A DNA stretch of 64,000 bases from assembly GCF_001613105.1 (NCBI RefSeq), contig NZ_BDBS01000036.1, forward strand, positions 56,817-120,816, given 5' to 3'. Positions 48,982 through 58,398 of this stretch are shown piece after piece. This DNA comes from Nocardia pseudobrasiliensis NBRC 108224 (GTDB taxonomy: Bacteria; Actinomycetota; Actinomycetes; Mycobacteriales; Mycobacteriaceae). The notes beneath the pieces are model-generated. The model ran no database searches, was not told the origin of the DNA, and was given only the letters and a program-made list of their open reading frames with translations. Position 1 is the stretch's first letter. Each line of letters opens with the position of its first letter. A program made the translations under genes and the position numbers.

Positions 48982-49389
48982 ATGCCCAAGTACCTTCTGC
49001 TCAAGCACTACCGGGGCGCACCCGCTCCGACCAACAACGTACCCATGGACCAGTGGACCCCCGAGGAGTTCACCGCCCACATCCAGTACATGCGGGACTT
49101 CGCCACGCGGCTCGTGGACACCGGTGAATTCGTCGACGAGCGAGCCCTCTCCCCGCAGGGCGCCTTCGTCCGCTCGGACGGCGAGGGCCGCGCACCGGTC
49201 ACCGACGGACCGTTCGCGGAGACCAAGGACCTGATCGCGGGCTGGATGATCATCGACGTCGAAACCTACGAGCGCGCACTGGAATTGGCCGCCGAACTGT
49301 CCGCGGCCCCCGGCGCGGGCGGAAAGCCGATTCAGGAATGGCTCGAGATACGGCCGCTGCTCGACGCGACGCTCCGGGCGACCGAGTGA
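48982..49389 (+). CDS. YciI/DGPF family protein, ECF42 partner
   Basis: A 135-residue ferredoxin-like fold protein with the PHB/DGPF signature: KYLLLKHYRGAP at the start, APVTDGPFAETKDLIAGWMIIDV (DGPF motif) and a C-terminal IQEWLEIRPL. Clear ribosome site GAGGAG. Such proteins are encoded next to ECF42 sigma factors and are their targets or partners. Its stop overlaps the sigma-factor start (GTGA). Confidence 0.92.
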   Translation: MPKYLLLKHYRGAPAPTNNVPMDQWTPEEFTAHIQYMRDFATRLVDTGEFVDERALSPQGAFVRSDGEGRAPVTDGPFAETKDLIAGWMIIDVETYERALELAAELSAAPGAGGKPIQEWLEIRPLLDATLRATE

Positions 49390-50531
49390 ACGAAGCGCTG
49401 CTGCGGGAGCTGGTACCCGCGGTGATCGGCATCCTCGTCCGCCGCGGAGCCGACTTCGCGGCGGCCGAGGATGCCGTGCAGGAGGCCCTGATTCGCGCGG
49501 TGCGGAGTTGGCCGGACGATCCACCGCACGATCCGAAGGCCTGGCTCGTCGCGGCCGCCTGGCACAAGTTCCTCGACGCCGCGCGGTCCGAAACCGCACG
49601 GCAGGGAAGGGAACTCGCCGTCGAGGTCGAGCCGACGACCGGACCCGTGCCGGATACCGACGACTCACTGTGGCTCTACTTCCTGTGCGCGCATCCGTCG
49701 CTGTCGCCGAGTTCGGCCGTGGCGTTGACACTGCGCGCGGTCGGCGGCCTCACGACGCGTCAGATCGCGGAGGCCTACCTCGTGCCCGAAGCGACCATGG
49801 CACAACGGATCAGCCGGGCCAAGCGGCGCATCACGGGACTGCCGCTGAACCGGCCCGGCGATCCGGCGACCGTGCTGCGTGTGCTCTACCTCGTCTTCAA
49901 CGAGGGTTACGGCGGCGATGTGGATCTGGCGGCCGAGGCCATCCGTCTCACCCGCCAACTCGCCGCGGCCACCGACGAACCCGAGGTCGCGGGTCTGCTG
50001 GCGCTCATGCTGCTGCACCATGCCCGCCGCGCGTCCCGACTCGCCCCGGACGGTCGGCTGATACCGCTGGCCGAACAGGACCGAACCCGTTGGGACACAG
50101 GGCTTATCGCCGAGGGGGTGGTGATTCTGCAGGCAGCGCTGGCCCGCGACCGATTGGGCGAATATCAGGCGCAGGCCGCGATCGCAGCGCTGCACGCGGA
50201 TGCCCGCCACGCCGCCGAGACCGACTGGGTGCAGATCGTGGAGTGGTACGACGAACTGCTGCACCTCACCGGCAGCCCGGTGGTTCGGCTCAACCGCGCG
50301 GTCGCGGTCGGCGAGGCCGACGGGCCGCGGGCGGGTCTGGCGGAGTTGGAGAAGGTGGAGCCCGATCTGCCTCGATACACCGCGGTGCGGGCCTATCTGC
50401 TCGAACGCGCGGGCGATCTCGCGCAGGCCGCGCGGCTGTACGCCGAGGCCGCCGACGCGGCCACCAGTCTGCCCGAGCGCGACCACCTCACCCGCGAGGC
50501 GGCGCGGGTGCGGCGGTCCGCGCGTTCGTGA
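49386..50531 (+). CDS. ECF42-type RNA polymerase sigma factor with C-terminal TPR-like extension
   Basis: A 381-residue protein. Sigma-2 is AAAEDAVQEALIRAVRSWPDD near residues 24-45, sigma-4 is LTTRQIAEAYLVPEATMAQRISRAKRRI, followed by DUF6596: DPATVLRVLYLVFNEGYGGD and a helical repeat region to the end (IAALHADARHAAETDW, YDELLHLTGSPVVRLNRAVAV). ECF42 sigma factors lack anti-sigma factors and depend on this C-terminal extension. Start GTG overlaps the YciI stop, the conserved arrangement of this group. Target promoter: likely its own operon. Confidence 0.92.
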   Translation: MNEALLRELVPAVIGILVRRGADFAAAEDAVQEALIRAVRSWPDDPPHDPKAWLVAAAWHKFLDAARSETARQGRELAVEVEPTTGPVPDTDDSLWLYFLCAHPSLSPSSAVALTLRAVGGLTTRQIAEAYLVPEATMAQRISRAKRRITGLPLNRPGDPATVLRVLYLVFNEGYGGDVDLAAEAIRLTRQLAAATDEPEVAGLLALMLLHHARRASRLAPDGRLIPLAEQDRTRWDTGLIAEGVVILQAALARDRLGEYQAQAAIAALHADARHAAETDWVQIVEWYDELLHLTGSPVVRLNRAVAVGEADGPRAGLAELEKVEPDLPRYTAVRAYLLERAGDLAQAARLYAEAADAATSLPERDHLTREAARVRRSARS

Positions 50532-50538
50532 GCGCCGC

Positions 50539-51702
50539 CTACACCTTCACCAGATCGTCGGCGTGGATGACCGGGCGATGCAGCCCCTCGGGCAGTTCGT
50601 TGGTGGAGCGGCCGATCATGGTCCGCAGCTCGGTGTTGTCGTATTCGACCACGCCGCGGGCGATTACCGCGCCGTCGGGGGACAGCAGATCGACCACATC
50701 GCCGCCGTAGAAGGTGCCGCGAATCTCGGTGATGCCCGCCGCCAGCAGGGAGCGGCGGCGATGGGCCACCGCCTGGACCGCGCCCTCGTCGAGAATCAGC
50801 GCGCCGCGGCTGTCGGCGGCGTGGCGGACCCAGAACTTGCGGGCCGACAGCCGAACCGGACGTGCGGCGAAGGCCGTGCCCGCGGTGGCGGCGGACAGGG
50901 CGGTCGCGGCGTCGGAGGCGGCGGCGAGCAGGACGGGGACGCCCGCGTCGGCGGCCAGTCGCGCCGCCGACAGTTTGGAGGCCATACCGCCGGTGCCGAG
51001 CGCACCGCCGCTGCCCGCGATCACACCGTCGAGATCGGCGGTGGTGCGGACCTCGGGAATGAAGGTGGCCGGACCCTTGCGCGGGTCGCCGTCGTAGAGG
51101 CCGTCCACATCCGACAGCAGGATCAGCGCGTCCGCGCCGACCAGATGGGCGACCAGGGCGGCCAGCCGGTCGTTGTCGCCGAAGCGGATCTCTTCGGTTG
51201 CGACGGTGTCGTTTTCGTTCACCACGGCGATGGCGTGCAGTGAGCGCAGCCGGTCCAGGGTGCGCTGGGCATTGCGGTGATGTTCGCGGCGGCCGAAGTC
51301 GCCCGCGCTGAGCAGGACCTGTCCGACCACGCGGTCGTAGCGCGCGAACGAGGTGCCCCACGCATGGGCAAGAGCCAGCTGGCCGACGCTCGCGGCGGCC
51401 TGTTTGGTCGCGAGATCCTTGGGGCGCCTGGACAATCCGAGCGGCGCCATACCCGCGCCGATCGCACCCGAGGAAACCACCACCAGATCCGATCCGGCGC
51501 GCATCCGCGCCTCCACCGCATCGGCCAGTGCGTCGAGCCGCTCGGTATCCAGGCCGCCCTCGAGGCTCGTCAGCGCCGAGGAGCCGATCTTGACGACGAC
51601 ACTGCGCGCGGTCGCGATCGCCCGCCGGGCGTCACTGAGCCCGTTCCGCTCGTCGGCCATCTCGGCCGTTACTCCGGTCGTGCTCGAATCCACTTGCGCC
51701 AC
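50539..51702 (-). CDS. proB: glutamate 5-kinase
   Basis: A 387-residue enzyme catalysing the first step of proline synthesis (ATP + glutamate to glutamyl-5-phosphate). The amino-acid-kinase domain shows VVKIGSSALT, VVVSSGAIGAG, NENDTVATEEIRFGDND and LLSDVDGLY; a PUA domain lies at the C-terminus (DEGAVQAVAHRRRSLLAAGI onward). Length is normal for actinobacteria with PUA. GTG start at 51702; an ATG 42 bp downstream (51660) is an alternative. It follows obg by 21 bp on the same strand, the conserved rplU-rpmA-obg-proB order. Confidence 0.95.
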   Translation of the reverse strand: MAQVDSSTTGVTAEMADERNGLSDARRAIATARSVVVKIGSSALTSLEGGLDTERLDALADAVEARMRAGSDLVVVSSGAIGAGMAPLGLSRRPKDLATKQAAASVGQLALAHAWGTSFARYDRVVGQVLLSAGDFGRREHHRNAQRTLDRLRSLHAIAVVNENDTVATEEIRFGDNDRLAALVAHLVGADALILLSDVDGLYDGDPRKGPATFIPEVRTTADLDGVIAGSGGALGTGGMASKLSAARLAADAGVPVLLAAASDAATALSAATAGTAFAARPVRLSARKFWVRHAADSRGALILDEGAVQAVAHRRRSLLAAGITEIRGTFYGGDVVDLLSPDGAVIARGVVEYDNTELRTMIGRSTNELPEGLHRPVIHADDLVKV

Positions 51703-51723
51703 ACCCCAATTCGCGATGCGCTA

Positions 51724-53178
51724 CTATTCTTCGTCCTCCGCGACCAGACCACGGCGCACGCGCGAGGAATGCTTGCGTTCGGCGGCGCTGCGGCGGTCGG
51801 TCTGATCCAGACGCGGATCCACACCGCGACGAGTCATCATGACCTCGACGCCCGCGGAAATCTGTGGCTCCCAATCGAAGCAGACGTCGCCGATCGTAAC
51901 CGGCGCACCGGGTTGCGCGCCCATCCGAACCAGCTGCTCCTCGACCCCGAGGCGCGCCAGGCGGTCGGCGAGATAGCCCACGGCCTCGTCGTTGTCGAAC
52001 TGGGTCTGGGCCACCCACCGCTCCGGACGTTCGCCGGTGACGATGAAGCCGCCCTCGACCTCCGGATCGACCAGGACCCGGAAACCGCTGTCGCCCTTGG
52101 CGACCGGACGAATGATCTGCCGCTTCGGCTCCGCCTTCGGATGCGCCTCGCGATAGTCGCCGACCAGCTGCGCCAGTGCGAAGGTCAAGGGGCGCAGGCC
52201 CTCCCGGCTGACCGCCGACACCTTGAACACCGGCCAGCCGCGCTTGGCGAACTCCGGCATCAAAAACTCGGCGAGTTCGTCGGCATCGGGGATATCGACC
52301 TTGTTCAGAATGACCACGCGGGGGCGATCGCCCAGATCGCCCAGGCCGGAATCGGCGTCCAGCGCGGGCCGGTAGGCGGCCAATTCGGCCTCGAGGGCGT
52401 CCACATCGGAGATCGGATCGCGGCCGGGTTCCATGGTCGCGCAGTCGACCACATGCGCGAGCACCGCGCAGCGTTCCAGATGCCGCAGGAAGTCCAGGCC
52501 CAGTCCGCGCCCGTCGCTGGCGCCCGGGATCAGACCCGGCACATCGGCGATGGTGAAGGTGGTCTCACCGGACTGAACCACACCGAGATTGGGCACCAGT
52601 GTGGTGAACGGGTAATCGGCGATCTTCGGCTTGGCCGCCGACAGCACCGACACCAGCGAGGACTTACCCGCCGACGGAAAGCCGACCAGGCCGACATCGG
52701 CCACGGACTTCAGCTCGAGGACGAGGTCGCGCTCGTGACCTTCCTCACCGAGCAGGGCGAAACCGGGGGCCTTGCGCGCCTTGGACACCAGCGCGGCATT
52801 GCCGAGCCCGCCGCGGCCGCCCTGAGCGGCGATGTACCGATAGCCCGCGCCGACCATATCGGCCAGCACCTCGCCGTCGGCGCTCATCACCACGGTGCCG
52901 TCGGGCACCTTCAGCAGCAGTTCCTCACCCTGTTTGCCATTGCGATTACCGCCCTCGCCCGGCTTGCCGTTACCGGCCTTGGCGTGCGGGTGGAAGTGGA
53001 AGTCCAGCAGGGTGTGCACATTCGGGTCGACCTCGAGGATCACATCCCCACCGTTGCCACCGTTACCACCGTCGGGACCACCCAGCGGCTTGTACTTCTC
53101 CCGGTGCACCGAGGCGCACCCGTGTCCGCCCTTGCCCGCGCGGACATGCAGCACGACGCGATCGATGAATTTGGACAC
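51724..53178 (-). CDS. obgE: ribosome-associated GTPase Obg
   Basis: A 484-residue GTPase. The N-terminal Obg fold is FIDRVVLHVRAGKGGHGCAS with GGPDGGNGGNGGDVIL; the G domain carries GFPSAGKSS (G1), DVPGLIPGAS (G3) and LNKVDIPD (G4), and the C-terminal OCT domain follows FIVTGERPERWVAQTQFDND. I used GTG 53178 (VSKFIDRVV), as in relatives; an ATG at 53190 sits directly on the AAGGAGG site. It is an essential ribosome-assembly and stress factor. Downstream of rplU-rpmA, separated by a strong hairpin. Confidence 0.95.
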   Translation of the reverse strand: MSKFIDRVVLHVRAGKGGHGCASVHREKYKPLGGPDGGNGGNGGDVILEVDPNVHTLLDFHFHPHAKAGNGKPGEGGNRNGKQGEELLLKVPDGTVVMSADGEVLADMVGAGYRYIAAQGGRGGLGNAALVSKARKAPGFALLGEEGHERDLVLELKSVADVGLVGFPSAGKSSLVSVLSAAKPKIADYPFTTLVPNLGVVQSGETTFTIADVPGLIPGASDGRGLGLDFLRHLERCAVLAHVVDCATMEPGRDPISDVDALEAELAAYRPALDADSGLGDLGDRPRVVILNKVDIPDADELAEFLMPEFAKRGWPVFKVSAVSREGLRPLTFALAQLVGDYREAHPKAEPKRQIIRPVAKGDSGFRVLVDPEVEGGFIVTGERPERWVAQTQFDNDEAVGYLADRLARLGVEEQLVRMGAQPGAPVTIGDVCFDWEPQISAGVEVMMTRRGVDPRLDQTDRRSAAERKHSSRVRRGLVAEDEE

Positions 53179-53226
53179 GACCTTGATCATCCTCCTTCAA
53201 CGAAATCGGTCGGTACTGGAAACAGC

Positions 53227-53263
53227 GAAGCGGGTCAGGGTGTCTGTCACCCTGACCCGCTTC
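53227..53263 (-). terminator. 16-bp perfect hairpin between rpmA and obg
   Basis: GAAGCGGGTCAGGGTG at 53227-53242 pairs fully with 53248-53263 around a 5-nt loop. On the minus strand it follows rpmA by 29 bp. Without a T-run it may attenuate or stabilise the rplU-rpmA message rather than fully terminate, since obg has only a short upstream gap. Confidence 0.7.
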
Positions 53264-53291
53264 GAAGTGTGTCGGACGGCTCCGGCGCGGC

Positions 53292-53558
53292 TCAGGCCTG
53301 CGCCGGCTCCGGGACCACGATGTTGACGGTCTTGCGGCCCCGCTTGGAACCGAACTCGACCGCACCCGCCGCGAGGGCGAACAGCGTGTCGTCGCCGCCA
53401 CGGCCGACGTTGACGCCGGGGTGGAAGTGCGTGCCGCGCTGGCGAACCAGGATCTCGCCGGCCTTGACGACCTGGCCGCCGAAACGCTTCACACCGAGCC
53501 GCTGGGCATTCGAGTCGCGACCGTTGCGCGAGCTGGATGCACCCTTCTTATGTGCCAT
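53292..53558 (-). CDS. rpmA: 50S ribosomal protein L27
   Basis: An 88-residue L27: MAHKKGASSSRNGRDSNAQR, GVKRFGGQVVKAGEILVRQR, HPGVNVGRGGDDTLFAL. The N-terminus needs no extra processing peptide. The C-terminal half ends in RGRKTVNIV. Encoded 34 bp after rplU. Confidence 0.98.
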   Translation of the reverse strand: MAHKKGASSSRNGRDSNAQRLGVKRFGGQVVKAGEILVRQRGTHFHPGVNVGRGGDDTLFALAAGAVEFGSKRGRKTVNIVVPEPAQA

Positions 53559-53592
53559 GTCTCAGAACTCCTCGTGCAGTGTCCGGTCGGAC

Positions 53593-53904
53593 TTACTTGA
53601 TGCCGGTGACCTTCAGGACCGTCAGCTTCTGACGGTGGCCCTGACGCTTGTGGTAGCCGGTCTTGTTCTTGAACTTGTGGATGCGGATCTTCGGGCCCTT
53701 GGTCTGATCGACCACCTCGGCGGACACCGAGATCTTGGCCAGCGCGTCCTTGTCGGTGGTCAGCGTGGCGCCATCGACGATCAGCACCGGCTCCAGCGAC
53801 ACCGCGGTACCGGGCGCACCCTCGAGCTTCTCGACCTTCACCAGGTCACCGACCGCGACCTTGTACTGCTTTCCGCCGGTCTTGACGATCGCGTACGTTG
53901 CCAT
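53593..53904 (-). CDS. rplU: 50S ribosomal protein L21
   Basis: A 103-residue L21: MATYAIVKTGGKQYKVAVGD, VEKLEGAPGTAVSLEPVLIV and the terminal HKFKNKTGYHKRQGHRQKLT with KVTGIK. First gene of the rplU-rpmA-(obg-proB) string. Confidence 0.98.
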   Translation of the reverse strand: MATYAIVKTGGKQYKVAVGDLVKVEKLEGAPGTAVSLEPVLIVDGATLTTDKDALAKISVSAEVVDQTKGPKIRIHKFKNKTGYHKRQGHRQKLTVLKVTGIK

Positions 53905-54211
53905 CGGTCGGCTGCCCTCTTTTCTCTACTAGTGCTCGGCACTTGGCTTCGCGCGGCGCGCCTGCCGGTTCGCACCGGAGACCGCCGCAAGTTGGTCTGG
54001 TAATACCGCCGCCTCAGCGCCTGGTGGCTCTCGATCGAACCGGGCCTTCGTCTTTCGACGTCCAGGCCGAGCAGCAGACTGCTGTCACCGGGCAGCGACT
54101 GTCCAAGGCTACAGGACACCCCGCTCCGCAACCAAACCGGGTTGCCGGACTCTCCCCGAAACAACCGGTGCCCCGTCGGCTCGAGCTGACGGGGCACCGG
54201 CGTCGGATCGA
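53905..54211. other. rplU leader and rne 3' end region
   Basis: 307 bp with no gene. The rplU-proximal half should contain its promoter and 5' leader (L21 leaders are often structured). The distal end contains the rne terminator hairpin at 54165-54200. No further repeats were seen. Confidence 0.5.
54165..54200 (-). terminator. rne terminator hairpin
   Basis: CCGGTGCCCCGTC (54165-54177) pairs with 54188-54200 over 13 bp around a 10-nt loop. On the minus strand it starts 11 bp after the rne stop and is followed by TTGTTTC, a short U-rich tract. Confidence 0.75.
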
Positions 54212-57200
54212 TCAGTCCGAATGCTCCGGAGCCCCCGCGGCGCGACCGGCCGACCGGCGGCGGGGACGGCTGCGCGGCGTCACCTCGGCCGGGGCGGCAT
54301 CGGCGACCGAGAAGCTCGGCGTCTCGTCCCGGTCGGCGCTGCTGAGCACGAATACCGCGCCCTTGCTGTCGGTGTTGGGCGCGGCGGTGGTGCGGGCCAC
54401 CCGACGGCGTCCCCGGCGAACGCCGTCGGTCGCGGGCCGCTCCGGCGCGGCCTCGACCTCCTCGACGGGTTGCGGTGTCGCGTCGGCCGTTTCGGGCTCG
54501 GGCGCGGATTCCTCGGCCGGGGTGGGCTCCTCGGCCGGAGTGTCCGCGACAGCCACCGGCTCGACGTCGCTCACGACCGCCGTCTCGGCCTCGGTCACCG
54601 CTTCCTGATCGGCCGTGGTGTCCGACTCGGTCTCGTCCGCGGTCGCTACCTCGGCACGCGCCTCACGACGCTGCGCCCGCCGGGCCGCGCGCGCGGCTCG
54701 GCCGCCACGACCGGTCGGCCGCGTGGTCTCGGCGGTCTCCGGCTCGGTCGCCGTATCCACCGCAGGGGCATCCGAGGTGACCTCGGCCTCGTCGTCGACC
54801 TCGTCGGTGTGATGGGCGGCCATGGCCAGCGCGACCGGATGCGCGCGCTTGACCGCGGCATCCTCCTCCGAATGTTCGGGCTGCTGCTGGGGCTGCGGCG
54901 TCACCGTGGCCGGGGCGCCGGACTTCTCCTTGCGGCGACGGCGACCCTCGCGGCGGCCCACACCCTCCTCGGCGGGCGCGGTCTCGACCGGATAGTTGTG
55001 CACGACGATGCCGCGGCCGTGGCAGTGCTCACATGTGGTGGAGAACGCCTCGACCAGTCCGGTGCCCAGCTTCTTACGGGTCATCTGCACCAGGCCCAGC
55101 GAGGTCACCTCGGAGACCTGATGGCGGGTGCGGTCGCGGCCCAGGGCCTCGGTGAGCCTGCGCAGCACCAGATCCCGGTTCGACTCGAGCACCATATCGA
55201 TGAAGTCGACGACGATCATGCCGCCGATATCACGCAGCCGCAGCTGACGCACGATCTCCTCGGCCGCCTCCAGATTGTTGCGGGTGACGGTCTCCTCGAG
55301 GTTCGAGCCGCCCGCACCGGTGAACTTGCCGGTGTTGACGTCGATGACCGTCATCGCCTCGGTGCGGTCGATGACCAGGGTGCCGCCCGAGGGCAGCCAG
55401 ACCTTGCGGTCCAGCGCCTTGGCCAGCTGCTCGTCGATGCGGAAGCTGCCGAATACGTCGACCCCGCTACCTTCGTAGCGCTCGATGCGGACCAGCAGAT
55501 CCGGCGCGACCGTGCGGATGTAGTTCTCGACGGTCGTCCAGGCCCGCTCGCCCTCGATGACGAGTTTGGAGAAGTCCTCGTTGAACAGGTCGCGGATGAC
55601 CTTGACCAGCAGGTCGGGCTCCTCGTAGAGCGTCTTCGGCGCGTTCGAGCCCGTGCGGGACTGCTCCTCGATGGTCTTCCAGGTGGCCTGCAGTCGCTCG
55701 ACGTCGCGGGCCAGCTCGGTCTCGCTGACGCCCTCCGACGCGGTGCGGATGATCACGCCCGCGTCCTGCGGGACGATATCGCGCAGGATTTCCTTGAGGC
55801 GCTTGCGTTCGGTATCGGGCAGCTTGCGGCTGATACCGGTCGAGGTGCCGCCCGGGACGTAGACCAGGAAGCGGCCCGCCAGGCTGATCTGGGTGGTCAG
55901 GCGAGCGCCCTTGTGGCCCACCGGATCCTTGCTGACCTGAACCAGCACGGTATCGCCGGGCTTGAGCGCCTGCTCGATCTTGCGTTCCTTACCGCCGAGC
56001 CCGGCGGCCTCCCAGTTGACCTCGCCCGCGTACAGCACGCCGTTGCGGCCGCGACCGATGTCGACGAAGGCCGCCTCCATGCTGGGCAGCACGTTCTGCA
56101 CCTTGCCCAGATAGACATTGCCGACCATGGACGCCTGACCGGTACTGGTCACGAAGTGCTCGACGAGGATGTTGTCCTCGAGCACGGCGACCTGGATGGT
56201 GGCGCTGGGGTGCTCGGCGAAGGTCTTCTCGCGCACGACCATCACCCGGTCCACCGCCTCGCGGCGGGCCAGGAATTCCGATTCGGTCAGGATCGGCGGG
56301 CGGCGGCGACCGGCCTCGCGACCGTCGCGGCGGCGCTGACGCTTGGCCTCCAGGCGCGTCGACCCGCTGATGCCCTGCACCTCGTCGACCACGCGGCGCT
56401 TGTTGCGCGGCTCGCGCTCGTGCACAACCGTATTCGGCGGATCGTCGTCAGCCGATTCCGGCTCGCCGTCCTCACCGGACTTGCGGCGACGACGGCGACG
56501 GCGACGGCGGCTCGAACCCTCGGGCACGGCCGAATCGTCCTCGTTGTCCTCGGCGTCCGCGTTGTCGCCCTCGGCGTTCTCGGCGTCGGCGTTGGATTCG
56601 TCGGTCGCGGACTGATCGTCGCCGTCGTCCGAATCGTCGTCACTGTCGGAGTGCTGCTCGCCACGGCCGCGACCACGACCACGACGGCCACGCCGGCGGC
56701 GACGGGAGCGACCGCCGTCCTCACCGCGCTCATCGGAGCCGTGCTCCTGATCGTCGTCCCAGTCCGAATCGGAGTCGTCGGTCTCGGTCTCGGCCGCGGG
56801 CGGCTCGGCGACCTTGTCCTCTACCTTCTTCTCGGGCTTGCGGTCCGGCTTCTCGTCCTTCTCCTCGACCTTGGCCTCGCGCTCGGCGCGCCGCTGCCGG
56901 CGCATCTCCTCGGCGCGGGCCGCGTCCGGCGGCAGGAACAGCGGGGCCGCGACGACGGCCGGAGCCTCGAACACCACGGGCTCGGGGGCCTGCGCCTCGG
57001 CGTGGAAGGGGCTGGTGAACAGCGACGGGGTGCGCGCGGGCGGCGTGCCGGTCTCGGGGGTGGCGGAGGCCATCGCCGGAACCGGCTGCGCGGCGGGTTC
57101 GGCCGCGGGCTGCTCGGGCGCGGGGGTCTGGGCCTTCGGGGTCTCCGGGCTCTGCGCCTCGGCGACCTCGGCCGCGGGGGTCTCCTCGGTCTCGGCCTGT

Positions 57201-57451
57201 TCGGCCGGGGTGAGCGCATCGCGCACCGATTCGGCGACCGTGCGGTCCAGGCTCGATTGGGCACTGCGCGCCTCGGCGCCCAGTTCGGTCAGGTGGGCCA
57301 GAATGCGCTTGCTGGTGGTGCCGAGCAGCTTCGCCAGCGCGTGGACCCGGATACGTTCCGGCAACTGCGCCGCCTCCCCCTGCCCTATCGCCTCGTTCGA
57401 AGCGTGATCACCATTACTCTGCGACGTTTCCAGCGGCTCTTGATCGGCCAC
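54212..57451 (-). CDS. rne: ribonuclease E/G
   Basis: A 1079-residue RNase E/G, the main mRNA-decay and rRNA-processing endonuclease. Residues 1-370 are a low-complexity acidic and Arg-rich N-terminal arm with the RRRRGRRGRGRGRG tract; residues 430-830 are the catalytic core, S1-like VGNVYLGKVQNVLPSMEAAFVDIG, FLVYVPGG, the metal-binding MIVVDFIDM and the Zn-link CEHCHGRG. A long acidic C-terminal arm follows. Arms on both sides of the core are the actinobacterial arrangement. GTG start with GGAG five bases upstream. Confidence 0.95.
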   Translation of the reverse strand: MADQEPLETSQSNGDHASNEAIGQGEAAQLPERIRVHALAKLLGTTSKRILAHLTELGAEARSAQSSLDRTVAESVRDALTPAEQAETEETPAAEVAEAQSPETPKAQTPAPEQPAAEPAAQPVPAMASATPETGTPPARTPSLFTSPFHAEAQAPEPVVFEAPAVVAAPLFLPPDAARAEEMRRQRRAEREAKVEEKDEKPDRKPEKKVEDKVAEPPAAETETDDSDSDWDDDQEHGSDERGEDGGRSRRRRRGRRGRGRGRGEQHSDSDDDSDDGDDQSATDESNADAENAEGDNADAEDNEDDSAVPEGSSRRRRRRRRRKSGEDGEPESADDDPPNTVVHEREPRNKRRVVDEVQGISGSTRLEAKRQRRRDGREAGRRRPPILTESEFLARREAVDRVMVVREKTFAEHPSATIQVAVLEDNILVEHFVTSTGQASMVGNVYLGKVQNVLPSMEAAFVDIGRGRNGVLYAGEVNWEAAGLGGKERKIEQALKPGDTVLVQVSKDPVGHKGARLTTQISLAGRFLVYVPGGTSTGISRKLPDTERKRLKEILRDIVPQDAGVIIRTASEGVSETELARDVERLQATWKTIEEQSRTGSNAPKTLYEEPDLLVKVIRDLFNEDFSKLVIEGERAWTTVENYIRTVAPDLLVRIERYEGSGVDVFGSFRIDEQLAKALDRKVWLPSGGTLVIDRTEAMTVIDVNTGKFTGAGGSNLEETVTRNNLEAAEEIVRQLRLRDIGGMIVVDFIDMVLESNRDLVLRRLTEALGRDRTRHQVSEVTSLGLVQMTRKKLGTGLVEAFSTTCEHCHGRGIVVHNYPVETAPAEEGVGRREGRRRRKEKSGAPATVTPQPQQQPEHSEEDAAVKRAHPVALAMAAHHTDEVDDEAEVTSDAPAVDTATEPETAETTRPTGRGGRAARAARRAQRREARAEVATADETESDTTADQEAVTEAETAVVSDVEPVAVADTPAEEPTPAEESAPEPETADATPQPVEEVEAAPERPATDGVRRGRRRVARTTAAPNTDSKGAVFVLSSADRDETPSFSVADAAPAEVTPRSRPRRRSAGRAAGAPEHSD

Positions 57452-57934
57452 GAAATCTCCTCGGGCCCCCGGGCGCGTCCCACACGTATCGAGTGTGACG
57501 CGGCCGACGCGGGGGCACTGTCCGTACGCCTCACGCCCGATGGGCGCGAGGTCAGTGGTCTCGCCCCGCGTGCCCGGTTACCACCATGTCGTTCGTCGTT
57601 CGGGCTAACTGGTCACGCGGCGCCTGGCTGTTGGCTTCCAACACCTGGGCTCGAGCGCTCATCCAGCGTGCCGCCGAACAGCCGAGTCTTGGTAACCGTC
57701 CGGGGCAGCGATGATCGGCGTCGAACCGCGGTGCCATCGGTTGCGTCCGTCACCCGCGCAAACGGTGGGCGACGATCACATCCAAGGCCAGTATCCCATA
57801 GATGAGCCGACGCGTTCGCCACCGACGCTGTGTTCGATGGCCTCCGCCTCGCCCCGGCGTTGTTCGCGGCCCTGCCTCTCGATCGCTGAACGGCGAGACG
57901 GCCGCGAACAAGTCGCAGTACCGGGCGAGACCGA
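57452..57934. other. long rne upstream region and ndk 3' end
   Basis: 483 bp without a supported gene. It contains the rne promoter and probably a long leader (RNase E autoregulates through its leader in other bacteria). CACAC-N7-GTGTG occurs at 57481-57497, and a 10-bp stem (57862-57871 with 57900-57909) lies just behind ndk. Confidence 0.5.
57862..57909 (-). terminator. possible ndk terminator hairpin
   Basis: GTTCGCGGCC at 57862-57871 and GGCCGCGAAC at 57900-57909 form a 10-bp perfect stem with a 28-nt loop, 26 bp after the ndk stop. The long loop makes this weaker than the other hairpins. Confidence 0.45.
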
Positions 57935-58351
57935 CTACTGCGCGAAGTCAGGGAACCAGAGGGCGATTTCTCGCTTGGCGGACTCGGGCGAGTCGGAGCC
58001 GTGGACGAGGTTGTATTGGGTCTCGAGGGCGTAGTCGCCGCGGATGCTGCCCGGGACGGCCTTCTCGACGGGATCGGTGCCGCCGGCGATCTGCCGGAAG
58101 GCGGCTACGGCGCGCGGGCCCTCGAGCACGGCCGCCACGACCGGGCCGGAGGTGATGAACTCGATCAGCGAACCGTAGAACGGCTTGTCCGCGTGCTCGG
58201 CGTAGTGGGCCGCGGCCAGCTCCTGCGGCACCTGCTTCAGTTCCAGAGCGGCGAACTTCAGGCCCTTGCGCTCGATGCGGGTGATGATCTCACCAATCAG
58301 GTTCCGGCCAACGCCGTCCGGCTTGATGAGTACCAACGTCTGCTCAGTCAC
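57935..58351 (-). CDS. ndk: nucleoside-diphosphate kinase
   Basis: A 138-residue NDK: TLVLIKPDGVGRNLIGEIITR, the catalytic His in YNLVHGSDSPESA and GSIRGDYAL. It exchanges phosphate between NTPs and NDPs. GTG 58351 (VTEQTLVLI) is the only good start. It lies 47 bp downstream of the DUF4233 gene. Confidence 0.97.
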   Translation of the reverse strand: MTEQTLVLIKPDGVGRNLIGEIITRIERKGLKFAALELKQVPQELAAAHYAEHADKPFYGSLIEFITSGPVVAAVLEGPRAVAAFRQIAGGTDPVEKAVPGSIRGDYALETQYNLVHGSDSPESAKREIALWFPDFAQ

Positions 58352-58398
58352 GGCGCAACTGTAACCGCCACCCCACCGGGAGACCGAACCGAAGCCGG

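Noticed and set aside
51277..54003. Plus-strand open frame of about 908 codons opposite obg-proB-rpmA-rplU
   Set aside because: Crosses four real genes on the other strand; not coding.
54221..57805. Plus-strand open frame of about 1194 codons opposite rne
   Set aside because: Shadow of rne; the Leu/Gly/Arg repeats are the complement of the Glu/Ala/Arg-rich arms.
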